Below are positions 34,691 through 46,177 of a stretch of 64,000 nt of DNA, in pieces (position 1 is the first letter of the stretch; each line of letters begins with the position of its first letter). Under the pieces are notes generated by a model. It did not search any database. It worked only from the letters and a program-made list of their open reading frames with translations, and was not told where the DNA came from. Both the position numbers and the translations under genes were made by a program. This DNA is from Gymnopus androsaceus JB14 (Eukaryota > Basidiomycota > Agaricomycetes > Agaricales > Omphalotaceae): assembly GCA_009733575.1 (NCBI GenBank), contig ML769522.1, forward strand, positions 62,001 through 126,000, written 5' to 3'.

Positions 34691-37289
34691 ATTTGCAGAA
34701 CTAATGACGACTATCTTACACTCCGATTCGCACTGGTACTTATGTTACATCGGCGAGTGGTCAACTCGCCGGTATATTGCAAGAACACAGCTGTGCTAGG
34801 AAAGAAACAAGTTGTCGAACTAAGTCCACCATCATTACTTGTCAACCCGCATTTAACTACTTGCGCATTTTTGGATGGTCAACAGTGTGGGGTATCATGA
34901 TTCGCTTGAGATCAACATACGGCCTGTGTTCACTAGGGCCGTAACATTCCGCAACATTGCTAGAACTGATATAGTTGTTGTCGCAGATTCGGAAATGATG
35001 AAGCTAAATGATTATGATACTGTGGCTGCAGATCCGGGACATCAGCCTGAGGACTTGATGCGATTAAAAGTCTTCTCATATTCAGTGCCATAAACCACCC
35101 ATCTTCCTATTTCCCCTACTAACTGGTTAGCTGACAGCCTCGGTCAATCCTCGAAACCACCACAGCCAAGTCCGAAATGGCTACTGAGACATGATTTAAT
35201 GATTCGATAGATTTCAAAAGCCATGGAAGAGTTGAATGTTGACTTTCATGATGTATCCTTTGGGAGTATACACATCCATCTTTTTGACTCGATAACAACC
35301 CCCATACTAAGTTCGCAGAGTTCACAGAGATATTTGCGGATGGGATTTGAGCTCATCATCCCACACTGCATCTTGACTCGCTCACAGCTTCGTATCCCCA
35401 ATGCCATATCATCGAGGAGATCCTGTCAAACTTAGAGATCAACGCGTCCAGTGAGCGAAGGAAAGAAGTACTTCAAATGATACATCATAACCATCTTCAT
35501 GGCATAGTATTTAGGTATTATTTTTATGTAGCTTACGTTACATACAAACAGTGCCAGTGAGCTTTCTCACTCAATACTTCCAACCCATTGCCATCTATAC
35601 CTGCAACTCGTCATTCTTGAATCTCAGTTAGTAGAACTTAGAAGCCTAGAATCCTTCTTCAAGTGTTATTTTGTCTACGAGAAGTGGAGGCCTATGATTG
35701 ATCCTCCAAAGATCCGACAACATTCCTCTAAAGATCCGACATGTTACTCATTGATTTTGGATTTTTTCCATTACTCAAACTTTCTAGTTGTAGACGCTCT
35801 GTGTTATGATTCTGATAGGATTCTTTACTACTTATGACTCGGAATAGATGATCAGTTGTCTTTCTTTTGGGTAATACGGTCGTCAACTCTTCGTTTCTTC
35901 AAGATGTGGTTTCATCCTGAATGTTTCTCATTCTTGCTAAACGTGAAAATAGTAATAGGGCAATCCATGACTCACTTCTAGATGATGGTACCTCAGTTTC
36001 AGTTTTAGAAAGCTACCGCGATCGATGTTGCGATTTGTGGGCAGTTCAGAAAGATGAACAAAACTCTATTCTTCAAACTAGTGTTCAAATTGTGGCGGCC
36101 GAGAGCTATCTTGTAATTCCGTTCCACCTTTCTCCTGTGGGTCTGCTGACCTTGATATCACTGCCAACGCTATTTCGCTTTCTGCGGGCTAGTGATTCCC
36201 GAAAAAGTGAATTGAGATATTAAGTATTTCAGATTTATACTTGTAAGTTGTACACAGGACTACAACACGAAGATGGATGCACACAGATGTCCAACCGTAG
36301 CAGAACGTTGAATCTTCACCTTTTGATTTGGGGTACCGAAGATATAGTCCTCGCAGGGGCTTCGTGAGAGCTGATCCGAGTACGGATGGCCAGGGATGTT
36401 CTCTTTCAAGCCTGATGGTCACTTTCTGCTCCCACTGCCGTGAGCGCCTTGAGTCATTGGGTCATAATTCGGAATGTTTTTTTCTATAGCAATAATCGCT
36501 AGAAGGAGCTTGGTTGATAAACTTTGAGAATACAAATGCAATGGATAGTTACAGTTAAGAGATTTGGAATCCCAGCATTCCTCGCGCAGCAAAGCGACAA
36601 TTTGATTTGAATTTGATCTTCAGCGATGGAAATGCTGATGCTTTTTGAAGTTAAACATGGAAGTACAAGTTCATAGTAACGATATAAAGACATACCAATC
36701 TGAGCCCCTGAGATGCACAATAGGTAAACAAGTCTTGGAGGACAGTGTTCTTTGCATTTAGCAGCATTTCAGTCTTCAGGCCATTATGAACCCGATTTCT
36801 TTTTTCTTGTTAGAATGTGCAATCCAGTCGGTTGGCTAGAGTGTAAATCTAAGAGGGCTAAGGGGATTGAATGAGATTTGAGTCATTCACAGAAAAAATC
36901 GAAAGCAGTAGCACCAAGCACTCGAGGAGAAAGAGAGCGACCAGTGGGGTAAAATCAAATTTGAAAAAGGATGTGGGCTTTATAGCGGTTGAGGTGCTTG
37001 GCAAGTCAATACGTTTCGAGCAGTTTTGAACTCGTGGTCAGCTTCTTGAACCTGCTCTTTGCTAATAAACCTCTAAGGAAACTCTGGCACTCGCTCGTGC
37101 CCTTAGAAAGTGCTTGAATATGGAGTTAGGCTTGTCTGAGGTCAATGATCTAAAGCGTTCAGTATGACGCGCTTTCAAGACGCGACGCGACGCGTTTACC
37201 CGGGTCCCCGCATTTTTGTCATCAGAACTATACGGTCATTTAAGCTCGAGTGTTTAAGGGTTACTTCGTTTTTTTGAAAACGATCAATA
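34691..37289. other. Gene-free region, second copy of a duplicated segment
   Basis: 2.6 kb without a supported gene. 36880-37120 is a diverged copy of 32340-32600. Short frames elsewhere overlap on both strands without domain-like content. Confidence 0.5.
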
Positions 37290-39105
37290 ATGGCCACCAA
37301 GAGGTCAAAGAAGCCGATCGATATCGCGTCGTCGGAGTTTGGTGCCGTGATTAGATTATGTACGACTTGCCATTTTTTTTATACTAACTTCAAACAGTGA
37401 CCACCATTTTCTTCTTTCAGAGTCATGAAGCGCGGATTTCTGAAAACTCGTCGTGGCAAGGAAATTTTGTCGATTGATACGCTTCGAGCTCGAGTAAACG
37501 CGAACAAGGATGGAAAAGACGTTTCTACTGTTCGCTGTTTGGTTACTTTTATAATATCCTAGCTTTTGATTCCTTGTGTTTAGCTAGCAATACTGATTTC
37601 GGAGATGAAGGATCCGGAAGGAGCAAACTCAACAGGAGGATAAACCTGACTACAAAAAGGACCAAAGATCGTTCATCATTTATTGCCACTCAATCCTGGT
37701 ACTGAGGAGGGTAAGTGAACGGCTGAATTCCGATACTAACAGATATTAATCTTATACTACTACAGACGAACAGCTATGGAAAGCTTCGCAGTTTACTGAA
37801 GACGCTCCTAGCGACAAGCTCGATTATGAACCACACGAACTTGTCTGTACGACCCAGCCTGCCCAACTGAACAGTGCCACTCGTGAAACGAATCCAGATG
37901 GCTGGTCCGAATGCCTAGTCTCCGGTCTAATGAAGCAAACTATTCTAAAAACTCCATCCTTTCCCCAGCCTTTATCTCACCCAGATAGAATCCGTCATCG
38001 CGTCTCGTCTGGAACTTCCAACAAACCGCTTCCAGGATTATATGCTACGGAAACTCTAGAATTAGGCGATCTCGTACTGTCGGAACGACCAGTGTTGGTG
38101 GTGCCGGCGATGGTGAGGACTGGAGTGATATTCCACGACCATTTGACGCCTCAGCAAATGAATGAAATTGCGATGGCGCAGTGGAATAAAACGTTGAAGG
38201 TTGCATTCAGTCGATTGTCGAAGGAGGATCAAGAGGCGTTTTGGAAGTTGCGCGACGTTTTCCAGAAAAATGGTAAAAAGAAGATGTACGGTGTTGTCAG
38301 AACCAACGGATTTCGCGTACAAGGACTGGATGATCCTGGTACGACGTGTATCTATGGCATCGTTAACGATTCAAACTAAATTCGCATTATAGGCCTAGAG
38401 AATAATTACGGGCATATAGCGGAGTGTGTCTGGTGCTCTCCCAAATGAATCATAGGTGAATACTATTCCGACCATTTTCTCCTTGCTCCCAGCTCATCTT
38501 GAACCAGTTGTCGACCGAATGTAGAACGCTGCTGGGACATGGCCTCATTCTCGATGCAGCTGCGCGCGATGAGAAAGATCACCAGGGACGAAGAACTCAC
38601 CGTCTCGTTTATCGATCAGCTGCAGCCCTACGCCACTAGAAAGGTAGAACTGGAAAAATTCGATATCGTATGCTCCTGCCCATCTTGCAAGAAGCCCAAG
38701 CTCGGAGACAAGCGTCGCGCTCAGTTCGAACAAGGGACTGTGAGGGCTGCGGAAATCGTAGACTGGGTTAAAGACATTTCTCTCTCCGACGACCACCTTA
38801 TCAAACGGGCTCTTGTTCAGATCTCTCTGCTCGAGGCGGACGGGCTAGAAAACTCGCCATATTACGAGGAGAATCTCCTGGCAATCATGATAGTGTACAT
38901 TACGCTGGGAGATGCGGTCAAAGCAGAGCGATGGGGCAGGAAGCTAGGCACTTGGAAGATGTGTAGGTATGGGCCACAAGCTGCAGAAGAGTACAAGAGC
39001 CCGGAGAGGTATACGAAACACGAGTTGTGGAAGGTGAGAGTTGATGCGAACAATAGCTATCGGGCGACTGTTATGGCGATTAACGAGAAGAAGAAGCAAG
39101 GGTGA
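37290..39105 (+). pseudogene. SMYD-like SET domain protein, damaged
   Basis: Putative protein lysine methyltransferase of the SET/SMYD type. The start MATKRSKKPIDIASSEFG is followed by MKRGFLKTRRGKE, then the N-SET block (PLPGLYATETLELGDLVLSERPVLVVPA), the C-SET block (RPNVERCWDMASFSMQLRAMRKITRDEELTVSFID), the post-SET cysteines (CSCPSCKKPKLGDKRR) and a helical tail ending NEKKKQG. The key NHSC motif is damaged: around 38503 the frame needs two extra bases to read NH before SCRPN. A second two-base loss is near 38420 (GHIAEC then VSGALPNES). The splice after the first exon is also unclear. The gene is probably inactive, or carries indels. Confidence 0.65.
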
Positions 39106-39453
39106 AAAAATTTGATGTTGTATCCTTGTTAGCTGTACTGTACTGCTTTTCTTTGCACCATTGACGCGACACTAGAATTCCCGTAAGCGTGGTCAAAGCG
39201 GGAGATACGAGATTCACCTCGATGTTGGTCGAGAACCTCGCATTTTGAGCACACGACTTGCATTTACAGCGCCTGGTTCAGTCTCTGACTCTTCCTATAT
39301 GTATCTAGCCTTTCACAAACATTGAAACAAAGTAGAGAAACTCGTAAGACGGTGATCGAGGAACGGAAGAGACGGCGGTCCATCCGAAGCGTGAGAAATT
39401 GGGGCGCGCGTTTCGGAGTCTTCCCCCAAAAAATACTCTCAACTTGTACCACC
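39106..39453. promoter_or_regulatory. Intergenic, Nudix gene promoter
   Basis: No gene seen between the SET gene and the Nudix start codon. Confidence 0.4.
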
Positions 39454-40995
39454 ATGTCAGGTAAATCTTCACACTCTAGCCCCTTAAATTTTTGCTGATA
39501 CTGCTCAGAGAAACCCTTCGCTGTTATTCCGCTGCTAACCAGGGCTCTTCATCGCATACGTACAACACCTCCGAGAATTATCGCGTCTCCCCCAACTCGT
39601 ATGTGTAGCCTTTTTCCCCTGAATATGTCTAGCTCATTCCACCTCTTTCCAGAGCCCCGAAGAGCTGCAGTCGCTATTCTTATTCGAGTCGTTCCTTCTC
39701 CCCATTCTCAACCTACCCCTCAGTCTGCGCAGCCAACATTATCCGAGTTTTTTGAACTTGATTGGGTCAAGGATCCCAATGCTCGCGCAGAAATACTTTT
39801 TTTGCGGCGAGATACTCCTCTTCCAGAAGAAACTGCGCATTCACAGCCTCGCACACGCAATCGTAATGAGGCCCATGTTGCTTTTCCAGGTGGCCGCACA
39901 GAACCAGATGATGAAGGAGGGATGTATACAGGTGCGATATTACGCTATACGTATACTCTTATAATATCTGAACTTTTTTAAATTAGCTCTTCGACAAACT
40001 TGGGAGGAGATTGGCATAGACCTCGCTGAAAAAGACTACCTGTGTATCGGGCAACTGGACGACCGCGAAATCACTACATCGCTTGGGAAACGTCTTCTAA
40101 TGATTTTATCTCCCTTTGTATTCTTGCAGGTCACACCAAATGCTCCTGCCCCAGACCCTATTCCTTCCACGACATTATATTGGGTCTCTCTTGAATCTCT
40201 CGTATCACCTCTCTCGCCTCCACAGTGGTCACAAGTCACCGTCGATGCTGCCTCACGTATTGCACCCAAACATTCCGTAGCACTCAAACTCCTTGTTCGT
40301 GCTCTCGTCGGAAGCATGGAGTTTCCCGCCATCGTCCTGCGACCTTGTACAACATTGCCTCAAGTGCTGACATCAGAGTCGCCTCAAACTCTAAAACTTT
40401 GGGGGCTTTCTTTAGGAATGACACTTGACCTGATGTCATATATGATAATGCCTCTTCCATCTTCATCTTCATCATCATCTTCCACGCTCGAAGTTAAAGC
40501 CGACTCGAAAGGAATGAATTTCCGAGCGTCTTCCCCTTTCTCGTCGTCGGTTATGCAATTGCCATATCATGGGACACCAGAAGGAATCCGGATGGAAGTC
40601 GTTGCTCCAAGTCTGGCAAGCGTGTTCCCCAGGTTCTCGTATCCTGATGTGAATTTCTGGATTTGGTTCGTGTTATCTTGTGCTGTGCCTATTCATTCCT
40701 GATTTGTATGTTATCTTGCTACAGGGTATTTGGGAAACGTTATCGTGAAGTTGTTCGTGGCTGGGAAGCCAGTATACGGTCAGGAGGCGTTAATGATCGA
40801 CGGTGTGTTCTGTTATTCCTTCCTTCTTCTCTCAAGTGCTCATGTATAACCATCTACAGAATCAACTGGTCGGGTTCCGCGTTGAGTACCTTTTACGCAG
40901 CGATTCGTAAGGCGCTAGTGGTGGTTATCGTCGCCCGTGCATTGGGGATTCTTTTTGGAATAGCGTTTGCGGGTTGGTGGATATTTTCATCGTAG
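39454..40995 (+). CDS. Nudix hydrolase, CoA-diphosphatase-like, with C-terminal membrane helix
   Basis: All exons join in frame from ATG 39454 (MSEKPFAVIPLLTRALHRIR, spliced to QPRRAAVAILIRV). The Nudix box is FPGGRTEPDDE..ALRQTWEEIGIDL; the usual REUxEE is RQTWEE, so the first Glu is Gln while the two metal-binding Glu remain. The upstream AEILFLRR and HVAFPGGR blocks resemble the Pcd1/NUDT7-8 coenzyme A diphosphatases. The protein is longer than those, with SPFVFLQV and YREVVRGWEASIRSGG blocks and a final hydrophobic helix (VVVIVARALGILFGIAFAGW) that would anchor it by the tail. Substrate is an inference. Confidence 0.9.
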
Positions 40996-41369
40996 TTTAG
41001 ATTCGTTCTCCGCTGGTCGGTTGAATGCATTTATACAGTATATATTATACTTATATCTACATAGAGGGTTTTTGGTTTGCATAGGATTTTGGGACTTTCT
41101 ACCCTTCTCTGTCATACACTTCTCCTTTTCACCGGTACATATCGATATTGTTGTATTTACATGACCGCCATCTTCACGAAATCATGTCCAGGTTACATTT
41201 ACTATCTGGTCAAAGTGGGACTCAATATCAAGCGAAACTTGAGCGAAACAGGCTCTTTGTAAGGTAAAACGGTGAACAGCGCACTTGAGTACATCTGGCT
41301 ACGGATATGTCAGTGTATGTATCAGTCCCTGGTTGTAAACACAGTAATGAAAACTTGCAAACGTTCGTC

Positions 41370-41700
41370 CACATCTCCGAGCTAATGCATCGAAAAGATG
41401 CAAAGCTCCCAATACATTCTGTACTAGACTCTCGAAAAGCTTTCTCCCTCATCCGCTGACTGCATTCGACGTTCTCTTTCATGTCCAGAAAATAGCACAT
41501 ATACTTCGGACTACGACATTGTACGCTATAGTTTCTCGGGTGTGTGAGCTGTTAACGCCCTCGAATCCGGTCAACCTTTCGGAGGCAAACATCGCGGAAG
41601 TCGCCATGCACATCAGAGAGTGGATATAACTCACAGTCAAGGTCTTCCTTTGGAGCTGCATTTAAGCTTGTTCATTCTCTCTGAGAATCAACCTCTTATG
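41370..41700 (+). pseudogene. F-box gene relic
   Basis: CATCGAAAAGATGCAA at about 41388 and following text match the F-box gene at 49660-49740. AAGGTCTTCCTTTGGAGCTG (41639) matches 49968. The piece is frameshifted and about 0.3 kb long. The flanks (40996-41370 and 41700-41849) hold no gene. Confidence 0.7.
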
Positions 41701-41849
41701 CTTCAAGCGAACTCAGTTACTGGATTGCGTCCTTGATTTTGTCATTTGTCATCAAATCCACTAGGCAAAATGAATCCCAACATGGAACGCGCACAAAAGT
41801 CTGTAAAAAGATCAAGTGGATAAATAATATCGATGCGTCACAGTGCCTC

Positions 41850-42979
<1,130 letters not shown>

Positions 42980-43350
42980 AGTAAAATTTTGCAAGATGGT
43001 TGTTTATTTTCGATGGAATACAGGTCGAGAGACTTGAAGAATTCTCACTTGGATGGGATAGGATTAGGAAGGAAGTCGAGAAACTTGAAAAATTCTTGCG
43101 ATCGGCGCTAATTTACTTGTCTCTCCATAGCATGAGTATATGCTCGGAGTGAAGGTCGTCCAGTTGCAACTATACATCGATGAAATGCCTTGGTCCTTCA
43201 AAGGGACCGAGATAGTTTAACCGTTACGATCTTCTCCCATTCATTTTCGTGACGCGCGCCAACGAGCAACATTCTCAATGTCAGAACAACGTGGTCAAAA
43301 GCAAGCGATGCACCAAACCTGCACAAATTGACTCTTGATCAAGCAAGGTG
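42980..43350. other. Intergenic, no gene
   Basis: Nothing recognised. The last 60 bases are related to 46100-46177, upstream of the second GTPase gene. Confidence 0.4.
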
Positions 43351-45295
43351 ATGCCTGTGTTACAAAGGAAACTTGCTCTAGTTGGAGAAGGGTTTTGCGG
43401 AAAGGTGCAACCTTGAACATACTTATTTGGTGCTGAGCGCTCATGATGCCAACAGACAGCTTTGATCACGGAGCTTGTTCACGGTTACTTTGAATAGGTG
43501 AGTTTTTCGCCAATTTTGCGAAAGTGTTCATCTCAATAAGTGCGTTGCTCCATAGGCAGCTCCTGTCACTACTTATAAACAATATCTTGTTGATATTGAA
43601 GTAGATGGGAAGCACGTCGAGCTGGAGTTTTATGATACAAGTACACATCAGCAAAACCTGTATGGTTGATAAGGCATCTTAATACATTCTGGAGCAAGGG
43701 TACCAGCTCCAGAGTGCTCCAGAGTGCTCCAGAGCAGTTTGATGGCTTTCTGACAGCTGTCAGTGCTCTGGAGCACTCTGGAGTACATACAGGTTTTGCT
43801 GATGCAGAGCTCAATCCTGATCAGATTCGTCAACTGAGTTACGATGATGCACACGTCGTTGTTATCTGCTTTGGTATTGACTCTCCGGACTCCATCTCCA
43901 ATCTCGAGCATAGGGTTCGTTAACCATTTCAAATTTCTTTGCAGTATTTTGCTGAAGGGTTATGAATCTAGTGGAAACCCGAAGTCAGGCATTTCTGTCC
44001 GGGTATCCCTATCATCTTAGTAGGCTGCAAAAGCGATCTCAGATATGATCCAAAGACAATCTCAGAACTCAAGAAGACCAAACAAGCCCCAGTTACACAT
44101 GAAGAGGTTTGTATCTGACATTCAATTGTGTCCAAGTCATTAAGAGTTGTTTTCCTTCAATACTTTACTAGGCCATGGCAGCCTCCATGAAGATTGGTGC
44201 AATGATGTATCTGGAGTGCTCCTCGCTGACAAGTGCTGGGGTCCGTGAGATCTTCCAGAATGCCACTCGTGCAGCACTCCAGCAATCCAAACCACAAAGG
44301 CCTAAACTAACTGGGCTCAAAGGACTGTTTGGGTTATCCAAAGACAAACCAAACAGAAGAAGGATAGATCAAGTGTTCCAGGATCCAGTTATCTCTTCTA
44401 AGCAAGCAGAGCAGGAAATCAACAGAGACATCATGGATGCTGGCTCCTTTGTTCCACAAGCTCTTCAATTATTCAGAATTTTAATTATTGGTAAGACTGG
44501 CTGTGGAAAGACTACAATCCTCAGCAAGGTGAGCTTCACATTATGCATACCTTTACTATTCAGGCTTACTCATATCTTATGTAGGTATGTGGTGGAAATA
44601 TGGTAAATGATAACAAGATAGTATTCATAAATATCCTTACTCATATTTTTATAGGTAGATGTACCAAGTACATCTGTGAGATACCACATCCATCTCAAAA
44701 TAGCTAGTCACTGATTTTTACCAACAGAGGGGTATCCATGATATTGAGAAGGAAATCAAATTTGATGGAATGACAAGATGGTTGCTCATGATTCTGAGGG
44801 GTTTGAAGCAGGCCACAGCAAAGAGGTTGATGTTGTCAAGAATTTCATTGAATAAAGATCCAAGGAAGAGGAATATCAATCTCAAGCTACATTTGATCTG
44901 GTGTGCAATTTCCTACTTTTTTAATTTCATTTTGACAAAATATGCTATTAGGTACTGCATGGAAATGAATGCAAGGCCTATACAACATGCAGAAAAAGAA
45001 TTTTTCTCAAATGAACTACAAGGTACTCACTGATGTGATTTATTCAGCCAGTCTAATCATATTATGACACTATCCAGTTGCTGTAGTTGCAATAATTACC
45101 AAGTTCGATGCCTTTGTCCAGGATATTCAGCAAAAAATTGAAGAGGATGCAGAAGGAGAAGGGAAAGAAGTTGATGATAATGAAATTGAGGAGGAGGCCA
45201 TTAAAGAGGCAACAGACAAGTTTGACAAGCACTATCAGCAACCTCTACGAAGATTGCCATACCCTCCAAGTGCTGTTGTGGCTTTAGCAGATGGT
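43351..45295 (+). pseudogene. Rho-like/AIG1-like dual GTPase, copy 1, broken
   Basis: The gene starts MPVLQRKLALVGEGFCGK, spliced to TALITELVHGYF, the Rho P-loop half. Later Rho blocks are [32 protein letters not shown] and MMYLECSSLTSAGVREIFQNA. A second P-loop domain follows (RILIIGKTGCGKTTI, then ITKFD). It is disabled four ways: a TAG at 43495-43497 where copy 2 has CAA; a MITE at 43646-43804 between DTS and TELNPDQ; one G lost at 44767 relative to copy 2; and TAA at 44853 where copy 2 has CAA. Similarity to copy 2 stops abruptly at about 45293, so the end is missing. Confidence 0.85.
43646..43804. mobile_element. MITE, CATCAGCAAAACCTG family, copy 2
   Basis: 159 bp with ends CATCAGCAAAACCTGTAT-like and TACAGGTTTTGCTGATG. 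It interrupts the Rho part of the first dual-GTPase gene; CA flanks both sides as a 2-bp target duplication. The core is CTCCAGAG repeats on the left and CTCTGGAG repeats on the right around GACAGCTGTC, making one long hairpin. No coding capacity. Confidence 0.88.
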
Positions 45296-45845
45296 TTAAT
45301 TAGTTATACAAGGAGGGAAGTTCTAAGGGTATCGTACCTGGTTCGGAGCAACGAGTGATAAAGGGGTCGTTGCTCCGACCCAGGTTAGTAAGTAAATTCT
45401 CGATCGAACTACGTCGGCATGGGCGCTTGGGCACCATCCGTTAACAGTGACAATGAAAAGATTCATCAGCAGTCCAACTGTACTCTCAGCCTTCACCTAG
45501 TTGAGCATCTAAAATCCAAAAAATATTGACTCTTGAGCAGTACTCAATCCCCTCATATATAATAAACTCAGATAACTTACCTCTATGATATGTATGCAAA
45601 ACTTTGTAAAATTCAATATGAGAATATCAGATTCGATATTATGACCTACATAGTTCCAGCCGTAGCTCGTCCGAGTCGGCGCGACCGCGTTGAGGCCTTT
45701 GCCGGATTACTCATGGTGGCTGTGCTACTTGACCGCGAAGCGCAGCTTACCACTGGCCTACCCGGAGTACTCATGCGCGCTAATCTCGTTCTCAAGCTCA
45801 AACTACTTATGCATATGAATGTACACTCAGACTTTAGCCGCAATT
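45296..45845. other. Intergenic with a perfect-ended hairpin
   Basis: At 45336-45385, ACCTGG.TCGGAGCAACGA pairs with TCGTTGCTCCGA.CCAGGT around a short loop, right after copy 1 loses similarity to copy 2. It may be a tiny foldback element. No gene supported in the rest. Confidence 0.55.
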
Positions 45846-45847
45846 TA

Positions 45848-45984
45848 CATCAGCAAAACCTGTATTTTTGCTTAAGGTCCAGAGAGCTCCAGAGCTTGAC
45901 AGCTGTCAACCAAGCTGTCAAACTTCTCCAGAAATGCTCCAAATGTATTGGTTTTTTCCAGCGAAAATACAGGTTTTGCTGATG
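45848..45984. mobile_element. MITE, CATCAGCAAAACCTG family, copy 3
   Basis: 137 bp, with ends CATCAGCAAAACCTGTAT and ATACAGGTTTTGCTGATG exactly inverted and TA on both sides (45846-45847, 45985-45986). The core has CTCCAGAGAGCTCCAGAG and TTGACAGCTGTCAA. This is the cleanest copy and defines the ends of the family. Confidence 0.9.
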
Positions 45985-46177
45985 TAGCTGTCACGATCTT
46001 CTCCCATTAATTTTCAACACAGATGGTGCCATTGGACAATTTCTTCATGGATCACACACGCCCAATCTGATTGTGATTTGAAAAGTCGACGGCAGAGTCA
46101 ATGCCAATCAGAACAACACGGTTAAAAGCAAGCGATGTACCAAACCTGCACAAATTAACTCTTGACCAAGCAAGGTG

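Noticed and set aside
34875..35093. 72-codon plus-strand frame upstream of the DUF6534-type gene
   Set aside because: No family match, no splice-linked neighbours; likely chance.
43666..43923. Open frame running from MITE copy 2 into the GTPase
   Set aside because: Its first half is transposon sequence; it is a chance fusion inside a pseudogene.
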